DNA of 64,000 nucleotides from Lachnospira sp. UBA2821 (GTDB lineage Bacteria; Bacillota; Clostridia; Lachnospirales; Lachnospiraceae). Positions 43,244-52,231 of this stretch are shown here, in pieces (the first letter of the stretch is position 1; each line of letters begins with the position of its first letter). The stretch is taken from contig DEGR01000070.1 in assembly GCA_002351535.1 (NCBI GenBank), forward strand, positions 5,049 through 69,048, given 5' to 3'. The position numbers were made by a program, and so were the translations under genes. Under the pieces are notes generated by a model. It saw only the letters and a program-made list of their open reading frames with translations, searched no databases and was not told the DNA's origin.

Positions 43244-44107
43244 TTAAATCAAAGATTCTAACATTTCTTTTATATTAGAGACCGTAATTCCACAATATTT
43301 ATCCTTCTCATCTTTTGTTCCATAATTTCTTAATACCTCATTTGGCACTCCACATTCTCTTATAATTATTCTTCTGCTTTCCAGACTCTTTACAATATCT
43401 GCTACCAAGCTTCCAACATAAAATGGCGAACATAAAAGTATTTTTCCAGACTCACAATTATCCGAAAGTGTTCCATAATCAAATGGTGATACGGTTGAAT
43501 AATACAATATTGTTACATCTTCATTCTTACACGCATTCCATACTTTATCCAGAGTTTCCGCAACCGCTATAACTGTGCAATTTTCACCTTTTTTTAAAAT
43601 ACTAGCCTTTCCAAACTCACAGTTTACATTCATACTATTACAATAATCAGTCATTCTAAAATATGTAGCTCTACCATTATTGTGACACGAATTCCAAAGT
43701 GTTTCAAATTCTTGTGGAGTTCCAGGGGTTACTATTTCTAATTCTGGTAACGTCTTAAGTGTAAGAACATCTTCTGGACAATAGTGTGAATATCCAAGTG
43801 TAGAAAAGTCATATGAAGCTCCTGTTGTAATAAAATTCCCCTCTAACTTCTGATATACAAAATCCAATTTTAATTGTTCTAGTGCTCTTTGAACAATAAA
43901 AGGGGTTATCCCGTATACTGTTGGAACAATTCCAGATATTGATAAACCAGCTGCTAAACTAACCATGCCCGCTTCAAATATTCCTATATTTTTTGCCCTA
44001 CTAGGATATTTTTCTAGCAAATCATGAAATGGCCATGCACCTATGTCAGCCAAAAGCAACGCACTATTTTTATTATTTGAAATATATCTTCTTACACATT
44101 CTTGCAT
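43244..44107 (-). CDS. Transketolase C-terminal subunit
   Basis: 287 aa, the pyrimidine-binding plus C-terminal half of a split thiamine-diphosphate transketolase. SALLLADIGAWPFHDL and IFEAGMVSLAAGLSISG hold the conserved region with the catalytic Glu. The start at 44107 (MQECVRRYISNNKN) aligns with the family start and overlaps the N-terminal subunit by 35 nt, implying coupled translation; other starts at 44125 and 44194 are possible. Split transketolases in sugar loci transfer two-carbon units; here the acceptor may be a nucleotide-bound ketosugar. Confidence 0.85.
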   Translation of the reverse strand: MQECVRRYISNNKNSALLLADIGAWPFHDLLEKYPSRAKNIGIFEAGMVSLAAGLSISGIVPTVYGITPFIVQRALEQLKLDFVYQKLEGNFITTGASYDFSTLGYSHYCPEDVLTLKTLPELEIVTPGTPQEFETLWNSCHNNGRATYFRMTDYCNSMNVNCEFGKASILKKGENCTVIAVAETLDKVWNACKNEDVTILYYSTVSPFDYGTLSDNCESGKILLCSPFYVGSLVADIVKSLESRRIIIRECGVPNEVLRNYGTKDEKDKYCGITVSNIKEMLESLI

Positions 44108-44900
44108 AATCCTTCTCAAAATCATCAACCTCCCTACACAGCAATTCAATCTCATCTTCTTTAGGATACCTGTGAAACCAACTCCTATCCTCAATCAATG
44201 TTTTACTTCCCCAGCCACGTATTGTCTTTGCTAAGACAACATGCGGCTTATCGAAATTTAATTCCAATACTTCCTTCAACGCTTCAACATCATGTCCATT
44301 TACTTCTGAAACAATAAATCCAAATGCAATAAATTTGTCTTTCAAACTCCCAATATCTATTAATCTGGAAATAGAAGAATTATCATCTACTATAAGTACA
44401 AGATTGTTTAATTTCTCACTTGAAGCAAAAATCGCTGCCTCCCACATCGTTCCTTCATTCATTTCACCATCACCAGCTAAACAAAAAATTTTACCTTTTT
44501 CAGACTTGATTTTTTTTGCCCATGCCATTCCTACTGCCATTGGAAATCCATGTCCCAAACTTCCAGCAGATGTCTCCACTATTCCTGAAAATTTTGTCCT
44601 ATCTGCCTGCATTGATATACGTGAGTCAAACTTACAAAATTTTTCTAACTCTCTTTCTTCTATAACTCCTTTCTCCGCCAACACAACCATAACTGCTAAA
44701 TTTGACTGACCTTTACTTAATACGAATCTATTTCTACCTTCACTAAAGTGCTCAGTTCTACCTACAGATAAAAAAAAACTATATATTGTCCAAATAATTT
44801 CTAAACTCGAAAAACAACTTTGTATATTTCCATCTTTTCCAATCAAAGAAATATACAAAATTTTTTTTCGTAATTTTTTTAAAACATTTTTGTTTTCCAT
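44073..44900 (-). CDS. Transketolase N-terminal subunit
   Basis: 275 aa, thiamine-diphosphate-binding half. SKGQSNLAVMVVLAEKG, AGSLGHGFPMAVGMAWAKK and the cofactor motif LAGDGEMNEGTMWEAAIFAS ending in VDDN are visible. AGGAG precedes the ATG by 10 nt, and the aldolase stop lies 2 nt upstream. Its placement inside a GDP-sugar module rather than with central metabolism points to a dedicated role. Confidence 0.88.
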   Translation of the reverse strand: MENKNVLKKLRKKILYISLIGKDGNIQSCFSSLEIIWTIYSFFLSVGRTEHFSEGRNRFVLSKGQSNLAVMVVLAEKGVIEERELEKFCKFDSRISMQADRTKFSGIVETSAGSLGHGFPMAVGMAWAKKIKSEKGKIFCLAGDGEMNEGTMWEAAIFASSEKLNNLVLIVDDNSSISRLIDIGSLKDKFIAFGFIVSEVNGHDVEALKEVLELNFDKPHVVLAKTIRGWGSKTLIEDRSWFHRYPKEDEIELLCREVDDFEKDYARMCKKIYFK

Positions 44901-44902
44901 AA

Positions 44903-45910
44903 CTATTCTTCTCCTAATAGGCTTTCCAATATTTTCTCACCTATACTTACATTTAATGTATATTTCCATTCAAGGGGTATCATATTATATGCTTTGTCCA
45001 ACAAAATCAAATCGTCTACCCCCCTATTTATAAAGAACCATCCCCATGAGGAATTTATAAAATATATTGATGATAAAAAGTATTGCATTGAATAGCCCCA
45101 TTTTTTCTCTTCATATATCTTTGAAATGTGTCTCTGGAATACATCCAAAATCGTAGAAAAATTATATTTTTGCGAATAATTTTTATTCAAATAATTCATA
45201 ATCAATTCTATCGGAACATTCCCTGCTCCCCTTCCCATTCCAAAGATACTTCCATCTATCATAATATCGTGTTCTTTAGATAATCTTATAAATTCTTGTA
45301 CATTTGAAAATGCCATTTGAATATTGTTGTGTGCATGAAATCCTAGTATTATATTCTTATCTAACCTACACAATATTTCATTACATATTTTTATAACATC
45401 ATGTGGATACATTGTTCCAAAACTGTCAACCACATAAAATCCTTCTGGATGTATCTCATTTACATTCCTTATCATTTCCTCTAGTTCTTTGCTATCGTAC
45501 ATAAAAGTAGCCATAGCCTGCATAAATACTGTATATCCTAAATTTTTTAATTTTTTGACTATATCATATGTTTTACTTAATTCATTTTTGAAATATGCAA
45601 CTCTAATAACGTCAGGTGTATTTGATGAGCACATTGGATATGTAAATTCATCTGCCAAAGATGTTGTAAGCATTACTGCATAATGACAATCTTTTTTTCT
45701 ACATTTTAACAGTGGAAGTATTTGATTAAACTCCGAAAACTTTGTTTGTTTTCCTACGTTGGGATTTTTTCCCATTATCCCCAATTCTATCCATCTAACA
45801 CCAGACTCATACAATCCATCTATTACATCTAATGCTGTAGAATTATCAAATTCCCAGTTATTAACATATCCACCATCTCGCAAAGTACAATCAAGTATAT
45901 CTATTTTCAT
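44903..45910 (-). CDS. HMGL-like aldolase (DRE-TIM family)
   Basis: 335 aa. Pyruvate-type aldolase/transcarboxylase fold: N-terminal ILDCTLRDGGYVNNW with the RD metal/catalytic pair, and the HxH metal motif LGFHAHNNIQMAF. It resembles 4-hydroxy-2-oxovalerate aldolases found in polysaccharide loci. These enzymes make or break C-C bonds between pyruvate-like donors and aldehydes. With the transketolase next door it suggests a carbon-chain extension step. The exact substrate is unknown. Confidence 0.82.
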   Translation of the reverse strand: MKIDILDCTLRDGGYVNNWEFDNSTALDVIDGLYESGVRWIELGIMGKNPNVGKQTKFSEFNQILPLLKCRKKDCHYAVMLTTSLADEFTYPMCSSNTPDVIRVAYFKNELSKTYDIVKKLKNLGYTVFMQAMATFMYDSKELEEMIRNVNEIHPEGFYVVDSFGTMYPHDVIKICNEILCRLDKNIILGFHAHNNIQMAFSNVQEFIRLSKEHDIMIDGSIFGMGRGAGNVPIELIMNYLNKNYSQKYNFSTILDVFQRHISKIYEEKKWGYSMQYFLSSIYFINSSWGWFFINRGVDDLILLDKAYNMIPLEWKYTLNVSIGEKILESLLGEE

Positions 45911-45922
45911 ATCCTTTATTCC

Positions 45923-47092
45923 TCACAAACATTCTTTAAGTATTTTTACGACATCTCCAACGGATAACACTTCTAATCCTGGCAGTGTTTGTCCCCAACA
46001 AATATTATTAGCCATGTTCTCAAATTCTTCTTCTCCGATACCTAATTCTGACAAGCTGGATGGAAGGTGTAATGTATTAAAAAAGAATTCTTTCATCTTT
46101 CCAATCATTTCCTGAGCCGCTTGAAGTGAATTTAAATCTTTTTCAACACAAAACACATTTTTGGCAAGTCCCTCAAAATAATGAGCATTTTGGGTGGTTA
46201 TAATATTATCATAATATCTAGGCATTACTATTGCCATCCCTAATCCATGTGTTATATCATAAAATGCAGATAGCTCATGTTCTATTGCGTGACATGATGC
46301 CAATTGCTTTACTCCATTTTTTAAAAAGCCATTTAGAGCCCATGTCGATGCCCACATAAGATTAGCTCTCGCTTCATAATTTTTCGGCTCTTCTATAGCA
46401 ATAACTGAATACCTAATAACTGTTCTACATATCGATTCCATTATATCGTTTAACATATCCATTTTTCTTCCACTAACCAAATAAGTTGTATCTAATACAT
46501 GCGATAATATATCAACAGCTCCACATGCTGTTTGAAACTCATTCACTGAATATGTTAATTGAGGATCCAAAAATGACACTTTAGGCTGTAACAACTCATT
46601 TGAAAAACCCCTTTTCATTCTCATTTTTTCATTACTTATAACACAAGTATTATTCATTTCTGAACCTGTGCCTGCAATTGTTGGTATTGCTATTATAGGT
46701 AATGCTCTTGAAACTTGTACTTTCTTCATAATAATATCCCAACAGTCCCCTTCATAAAAATAACCTATGGATATTGCCTTTGCACAGTCAATTACTTTAC
46801 CTCCTCCAATTGCAAGAATCACATCTATTCCTTCATTTCTGCAAATTAAGCTTCCACTATTAACTTTAGAAGTTCTAGGATTTGTCTCAACTCCTCCAAA
46901 TCTAATGAAATGAATATTATTTTTTATTAATATATGTTCTATTTTTTCCAAAATACCAATTTGTTTAACTGAATTGCCACCATATACAATCATCACCCTT
47001 GAGCCATATTCCTTAATAACCTCGCCAATTGAATTATACCATTCATCACCGAAATAAATTTTTGTTGGATTGTTTAATATAAAATTATACAT
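45923..47092 (-). CDS. Iron-containing alcohol dehydrogenase
   Basis: 389 aa, group III (Fe-type) dehydrogenase. NAD-binding AIGGGKVIDCAKAIS and the metal-ligand regions FQTACGAVDILSHVLD and SCHAIEHELSAFYDITHG are visible. The start at 47092 (MYNFILNNPTKIYFGDEW) has GGAG about 9 nt upstream. In glycan loci such enzymes reduce small aldehydes or ketones. Its place between the epimerase and the aldolase/transketolase suggests that it supplies or reduces a C2-C3 building block. Confidence 0.88.
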   Translation of the reverse strand: MYNFILNNPTKIYFGDEWYNSIGEVIKEYGSRVMIVYGGNSVKQIGILEKIEHILIKNNIHFIRFGGVETNPRTSKVNSGSLICRNEGIDVILAIGGGKVIDCAKAISIGYFYEGDCWDIIMKKVQVSRALPIIAIPTIAGTGSEMNNTCVISNEKMRMKRGFSNELLQPKVSFLDPQLTYSVNEFQTACGAVDILSHVLDTTYLVSGRKMDMLNDIMESICRTVIRYSVIAIEEPKNYEARANLMWASTWALNGFLKNGVKQLASCHAIEHELSAFYDITHGLGMAIVMPRYYDNIITTQNAHYFEGLAKNVFCVEKDLNSLQAAQEMIGKMKEFFFNTLHLPSSLSELGIGEEEFENMANNICWGQTLPGLEVLSVGDVVKILKECL

Positions 47093-47150
47093 TAGTAATC
47101 TCTCCTCCATAGCTATTTTTCTTTATAAGAATGTTTATTATCTCAAAGAT

Positions 47151-48089
47151 TTACCTTCTTAATTCATAAACATTTGTGTACCAATCATAAAGTTTTTTTA
47201 TACCTTGCTCTAATGATATTGTAGATTCCCATCCCATTTTCCTAATCTTCGTTGTATCACAAATTCTTCTCTTCATTCCATCTGGTTTACTAGTATCCAT
47301 GATAATATTACCTTGATATCCTGTTATTTTTTTAATTATGTTAGACAACTCTATAATGGAAACTTCCTCACCAGTTCCAATATTCACTGGTTCTTCACCA
47401 GAATAATTATTCATTAAAAATATACCCGCATCAGCTAAATCATCTGTTTCTATAAACTCCCTTAATGCCTTTCCCGTTCCCCACAAGACTACTTCTTTAT
47501 CATTGTTTTCTTTCGCCTTTATGTGCTTATACAACAATGCTGGTATAACATGACTGCGTTCTGGATCAAAATTATCTCCAATACCATAAGCATTCGCTGG
47601 AATTGCCGTAATAAAATCAGCATTAAATTGTTTATATATATAACTACATAATCTTTGTCCACATATTTTTGCTAACGCATATCCTTCATTTGTAATCTCA
47701 GGAAGATTTGTAAGAATCATTTCCTCTCTCATTGGTTGCGGACATTCTTTGGGATACATACATGCACTACCCAAAAAAAGAAATTTTTTGACATGATTTC
47801 TATATGCTGACCAAATCAAATTCTGTTCAATCTGCATATTCTCATAAAAAAAAGTTGCTGGTTCGTCACTATTTACTTTAATCCCTCCTACTTTTGCTGC
47901 AGCATCAACTACGTACTCTGGTTTTTCATTCCTAAAAAATTCTTCTACTTCCCCTTGATTTAAAAGATCAAGCTCACTATGTTTTTTTAGAATCAAATTT
48001 GTATATCCAAGTTCTCTAAATTTTCTTACAAACGCACTACCTACTAAGCCTGAATGACCAGCAATATATATCCTTGAATTTTTTTTCAT
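47151..48089 (-). CDS. GDP-L-fucose synthase-like epimerase/reductase
   Basis: 312 aa, extended short-chain dehydrogenase. NADP motif IAGHSGLVGSAFVRK, catalytic GSACMYP (Ser, Cys), NEGYALAKICG (Tyr-xxx-Lys) and RSHVIPALLYKH match GDP-4-keto-6-deoxymannose 3,5-epimerase/4-reductase (WcaG). Next to a 3-dehydratase it could act like ColC, epimerising C5 and reducing C4 of GDP-4-keto-3,6-dideoxymannose to GDP-colitose. AAGGAG lies 5 nt upstream of the ATG. Confidence 0.88.
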   Translation of the reverse strand: MKKNSRIYIAGHSGLVGSAFVRKFRELGYTNLILKKHSELDLLNQGEVEEFFRNEKPEYVVDAAAKVGGIKVNSDEPATFFYENMQIEQNLIWSAYRNHVKKFLFLGSACMYPKECPQPMREEMILTNLPEITNEGYALAKICGQRLCSYIYKQFNADFITAIPANAYGIGDNFDPERSHVIPALLYKHIKAKENNDKEVVLWGTGKALREFIETDDLADAGIFLMNNYSGEEPVNIGTGEEVSIIELSNIIKKITGYQGNIIMDTSKPDGMKRRICDTTKIRKMGWESTISLEQGIKKLYDWYTNVYELRR

Positions 48090-48100
48090 TTTAGCTCCTT

Positions 48101-49297
48101 TTACATGTATTGTTCTAAAAAACCACCCATTATTTCAACTATATACTCTAATTGTTCTATCCCCAATCCATGATGACATCCTATATAAAAACCATTATGA
48201 TTTATATATTCCGCATTTGGATATTGTGGTTCAATATCTCCAAATATTCTTTTATATATAGGTTGATTTAATAATGGCAACATGGGTCTAGTCTCAATGT
48301 TCCTTTTTTCAAGATACATAACAAAATCTTTAAGATTAATTCCACTTCCCCCTTTTAAAACTATTGGAAACATCATATATGTATGTTCTATATTGTCACT
48401 ATGATTTGGAAGTTGAATCAAACTATCATACTGCTTCAATTCTTGTATAAGATATGATGCATTTCGATGTCGTTTAGTCATAATCTCTTCTCTGCGTTCT
48501 AACTGTGCCAACCCCAAAGCTCCTTCTATTTCACCTACTCTATAACTATATCCAATTCTTTCAAAACAAAATCTTCTATCAATATCTGTTTTCATACGCT
48601 TTGGACAAACTGTTTTTCCATCTGAGGCGATGCAACGATCACATGTACACGCCCTACCATGTGCAACTAAAGATCTCAAAACTTCCATGTAATCTACATT
48701 ACTCGTACATACTATACCACCTATACCTGTACTTATTGTATGTGCAACATAAGTACTAAAACAACTAATATCACCAAATCCCCCTACCGTTACTCCATCA
48801 ATCTTCGCAAAATGCGCCTCGGCACAATCTTCAATCACTTTAAGATTATACTTTCTTGCTATTTGCATTATTTTGTTCATATTACAAGGCATTCCGAAAG
48901 TATGAACAGGTATAATACATTTTGTATTTGATGTAATGTGCTTTTCTATTTCATACGGATTTAAATTGTAAGTATCCAGCTCCACATCCACAAATTTCAC
49001 TTTTAAACCTGCGTGCAAACAAGCATTAGAGGTTGCAATAAAAGTAATAGCTGGAACAAGCACCTCCGTATTTTCGTCCCAGCCCTCAATTTCCTTTAAT
49101 ACCTCTAATGCCAAATGTAGTGCTGATGTTCCACTATTGCACATTACACCATATTTTTGTCTATGTATATTTGCAAAATTTTTCTCGAATTTGTTAACAT
49201 ATTTTCCTTGTGACAATCTCTCATTATCTAATGCATCTAAAACATATTTTTTTTCTAATTCTGTTACAGACGCAAATCCAACACCTATCTTATCCAT
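48101..49297 (-). CDS. DegT-fold PLP enzyme with His for the PLP lysine, probable nucleotide-sugar 3-dehydratase
   Basis: 398 aa, DegT/DnrJ/EryC1 fold. Most members are aminotransferases with a Schiff-base Lys in a (G/S)xKxxTTGEGG motif. Here the segment reads FSTYVAHTISTGIGG, so the Lys is His (residue 186; codon CAT checked). That replacement marks the ColD and RfbH/E1 dehydratases. A cysteine cluster follows (C217, C219, C222, C231, in ACTCDRCIASDGKTVC), recalling the Fe-S cysteines of E1 and absent from ColD. Likely substrate: GDP-4-keto-6-deoxymannose made by gmd just upstream. GAGGAG lies 8 nt before the start. Confidence 0.82.
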   Translation of the reverse strand: MDKIGVGFASVTELEKKYVLDALDNERLSQGKYVNKFEKNFANIHRQKYGVMCNSGTSALHLALEVLKEIEGWDENTEVLVPAITFIATSNACLHAGLKVKFVDVELDTYNLNPYEIEKHITSNTKCIIPVHTFGMPCNMNKIMQIARKYNLKVIEDCAEAHFAKIDGVTVGGFGDISCFSTYVAHTISTGIGGIVCTSNVDYMEVLRSLVAHGRACTCDRCIASDGKTVCPKRMKTDIDRRFCFERIGYSYRVGEIEGALGLAQLERREEIMTKRHRNASYLIQELKQYDSLIQLPNHSDNIEHTYMMFPIVLKGGSGINLKDFVMYLEKRNIETRPMLPLLNQPIYKRIFGDIEPQYPNAEYINHNGFYIGCHHGLGIEQLEYIVEIMGGFLEQYM

Positions 49298-49309
49298 TGT
49301 TATCACTCC

Positions 49310-50401
49310 TCACTCCACAGTTCCCTTTTCAAGTGCCTCTATCTTATATAAGTCAATATTCTCTTCTAGTCTTTCACGTGCAACCTGCTCCATATCATGT
49401 TCAACCATTATTCTAACCAATTCTTTAAATGATGTCTTTGTTGGATTCCACCCAAGTTTCTCCTTTGCTTTGGTTGGATTTCCTAAAAGATTAACTACGT
49501 CTGTTGGTCGATAAAATACTGGTGACACCTCAACAATAATCTTTCCTGTATCTTTATCTATTCCTTTCTCATTTTCACCTTGTCCTTCAAAATATAAATC
49601 TATCCCTACATATTTAAAAGCTAATAAACAAAATTCCCTTACACTATGCTGTTCCCCCGTAGCAACAACAAAATCTTCTGGCTTTTGTTGTTGAAGCATT
49701 AGCCACATACATTCTACATAATCTTTGGCATATCCCCAATCCCTTAGTGCTGACAAATTTCCAAGAATTAATTTTTCTTGCTTTCCCTGTGCAATTCTAG
49801 CTGCAGCCAAAGAAATCTTTCTTGTAACAAATGTCTCCCCCCTTCTCTCGCTTTCATGATTAAACAAAATACCAGAACAACAAAACATATTATATGCATC
49901 TCTATACTCTTTTACTATCCAATATCCATACTGCTTTGCAACTGCATATGGACTAAATGGGTGAAACGGTGTATTTTCATCCTGTGGAACAGCCTCAACC
50001 TTTCCGTATAATTCAGACGTTGAAGCCTGATATATCTTACATTTATCTGCAATCCCACAAATTCTAACTGCTTCAAGAATTCTTAAAACACCTGTTGCAA
50101 CTACATCCGCTGTATATTCTGGCACATCAAAAGAAACCTGAACATGGCTCTGGGCTGCCAAATTATATATTTCATTTGGTCTTACTTTCCCAATAACCTG
50201 CATTATGCTCATAGAATCAGATAAATCTCCATAATGCAAATGAAAACTATCGTTATTTTCTAAATGTGCAATTCTACTTCTAAAATCAACTGATGTCCTT
50301 CTAATAACTCCATGTACCTCGTATCCTTTTTGTAGTAATAATTCTGCTAGAAAAGAACCATCTTGACCTGTAACTCCTGTTATAAGTGCTTTTTTTTTCA
50401 T
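49310..50401 (-). CDS. gmd: GDP-mannose 4,6-dehydratase
   Basis: 363 aa, converts GDP-D-mannose to GDP-4-keto-6-deoxymannose. N-terminal GVTGQDGSFLAELLL, GVIRRTS, the NLAAQSHVQVSFDVPEYTAD block, STSELYGK, SPYAVAKQYGYW (Tyr-xxx-Lys) and FNHESERRGETFVTRKI are all family signatures. The start is taken as the second of two adjacent ATGs, with GGAG 6 nt upstream. It heads the nucleotide-sugar module downstream of a TTGTTT-16-TATAAT promoter. Confidence 0.96.
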   Translation of the reverse strand: MKKKALITGVTGQDGSFLAELLLQKGYEVHGVIRRTSVDFRSRIAHLENNDSFHLHYGDLSDSMSIMQVIGKVRPNEIYNLAAQSHVQVSFDVPEYTADVVATGVLRILEAVRICGIADKCKIYQASTSELYGKVEAVPQDENTPFHPFSPYAVAKQYGYWIVKEYRDAYNMFCCSGILFNHESERRGETFVTRKISLAAARIAQGKQEKLILGNLSALRDWGYAKDYVECMWLMLQQQKPEDFVVATGEQHSVREFCLLAFKYVGIDLYFEGQGENEKGIDKDTGKIIVEVSPVFYRPTDVVNLLGNPTKAKEKLGWNPTKTSFKELVRIMVEHDMEQVARERLEENIDLYKIEALEKGTVE

Positions 50402-50443
50402 CATTTTCTCCTACCAATTTTTATTTATTAATATAATGAATTA

Positions 50444-50471
50444 ATTATATTACTCATATAAACACAAACAA
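50444..50471 (-). promoter_or_regulatory. Probable promoter of the GDP-sugar module
   Basis: On the minus strand TTGTTT (50466-50471), 16 nt, TATAAT (50444-50449), about 35 nt upstream of the gmd start codon region. Confidence 0.6.
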
Positions 50472-50540
50472 ATTGTAAATATATATTTCACCTTTATCAT
50501 ACTCAAGAAATACAAAAATGTTATCTATAATTTAAATACA

Positions 50541-52058
50541 TTATTTCTGAATCAGAAAACAATACCTATATACATCCCATTCATTTGTAACTGATTTATT
50601 ATATTCTGATACTATACCAAGTCTTATCATACTTTCTTTAATTGTTTCTATTTCATCTTTCATACTAGTATATTTCTCGGTAAATAGTTTTATTTGTTTT
50701 ATATTCATCTCCTTGAGCTTAGAAACCACATCCCAGTAATACAACATTACCACCTCTTCCACACCATCTATTCTTCTTTCCCCTATTACATTTAATAAAG
50801 TATTAACATTATTTATATTCTTTAGAAAGAACATTAAATAACCACCATCTTCTAATTTGTTAACAATTCTTTCTAAATGTAAAATTGGTTTAGAATAATT
50901 GTTTAAGCATTCTCCAATTATGATAAAATCATACTTACCCTCAATCTCATTATTCACCATATTTATATCATTGTGAATGACATAATCCGAAACTGTTAAC
51001 AGGTCTGTGTAATACTTTATCTCTTGTGTATATGCAGTAGTGTTAATTCTACTCATCTCAATTCCATTTTTTCTATATAGATTCTTAACGTCTAAAATAG
51101 GTGTTCCACATTTCACATCTATTCCAAGAATTTTATACTTATCTTTTTTATTGTCCAATTTGATGTCACTTAAGTACGGAAATACAAAATTTCCAAAGTC
51201 TAACCACGGGTCCAGTCCTTTAAACTTATTTATGTAACCATTTCGTCCTATATTCGTATTTAATTGTTCTAAAAGCTGGTTTCTCTCATCCATAAAATGA
51301 TCATGGTGTACAACTGTGTCTCCACATAACATAAGTTTATATCCTGCTCTCCTGATTCTCATACAATGATCATCATCTGCAAACTCATGCAAATATCCCT
51401 GATCCGAAATTCCTGCAACTTCAAGTGTTTCCCTACGATATAATCCGCAAATTGGCATTAATCTCATACGCTGTTCCCATTTCAATGGATCGCTAATATT
51501 ATATGTTTTTGCAAAATTTTGTATTTCGTTATGGTTTCTTAAATCTATATTTCCTGTGCATGGTTCTTGCATATTTGAAGTATTAGTAGACATCGGTACC
51601 ACCATTCCAATGCTTTCATCACTATTTATACACCTAAGCATATTATCGAGCCAATTTTCAGTAACAATACAATCGTTTAGCACCTCAACACAAAACTTAT
51701 TCTTTACATACCTTTGTATTACAGACAATCCATGTGGAGAACTGATGTTTGTTGATATATCAATTATCATCTTATCTGAATAATCTATACTTTCATAATA
51801 TTCTTCTATTTCTTTGCCCCCTCCATTGTTTGTCAACACCAACTTAAATTTTATATGTTTGGTATACTTCATAATACTATCAATACAATTCCTTAATTTT
51901 TCCAATCTATTCGGGGTATACATCCACACACATATGGCAACTTCTGCTTCTTCACCGTTTAATCCTCTATATATATCTCTCCTTACCTTATTTACATCTT
52001 TTCTGTCTTCGTCCAGTATAATAATATCATCTGTATCTACAAAAATTCTTTCCGTCAT
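50541..52058 (-). CDS. GT2 glycosyltransferase with methyltransferase-like C-terminus
   Basis: 505 aa. The GT2 domain (about 40-290) includes AEVAICVWMYTPNRLEKLRN, EVLNDCIVTENWL (the NDC replaces the usual DxD), HEFADDDHCMRIRRAGYKLM and VVHHDH. The remaining part (about 310-505) has the outline of the methyltransferase seen in its relatives (YDFIIIGECLNNYSKP) but weak cofactor motifs. The start at 52058 has AAGG 6 nt upstream. It opens the right glycosyltransferase block next to gmd. Confidence 0.78.
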   Translation of the reverse strand: MTERIFVDTDDIIILDEDRKDVNKVRRDIYRGLNGEEAEVAICVWMYTPNRLEKLRNCIDSIMKYTKHIKFKLVLTNNGGGKEIEEYYESIDYSDKMIIDISTNISSPHGLSVIQRYVKNKFCVEVLNDCIVTENWLDNMLRCINSDESIGMVVPMSTNTSNMQEPCTGNIDLRNHNEIQNFAKTYNISDPLKWEQRMRLMPICGLYRRETLEVAGISDQGYLHEFADDDHCMRIRRAGYKLMLCGDTVVHHDHFMDERNQLLEQLNTNIGRNGYINKFKGLDPWLDFGNFVFPYLSDIKLDNKKDKYKILGIDVKCGTPILDVKNLYRKNGIEMSRINTTAYTQEIKYYTDLLTVSDYVIHNDINMVNNEIEGKYDFIIIGECLNNYSKPILHLERIVNKLEDGGYLMFFLKNINNVNTLLNVIGERRIDGVEEVVMLYYWDVVSKLKEMNIKQIKLFTEKYTSMKDEIETIKESMIRLGIVSEYNKSVTNEWDVYRYCFLIQK

Positions 52059-52231
52059 TTTTTTCCTTTCCAACTTTTCATGTTTTATTTTTCTTTATCA
52101 TCAGTCAATTTACAATTAATCTATAAATTATATAATTCAACGCCATAATTTATTTCTATAATCTAAATAAATATCTATAAATATTTTATCATTCAGCTAC
52201 TAATAGATTTGACGTTCCCATATTATAATTA

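Noticed and set aside
48101..49297. Annotation as a perosamine-synthase-like or other sugar aminotransferase
   Set aside because: The overall fold and neighbours fit, but the PLP lysine is histidine, which is incompatible with a normal aminotransferase cycle.
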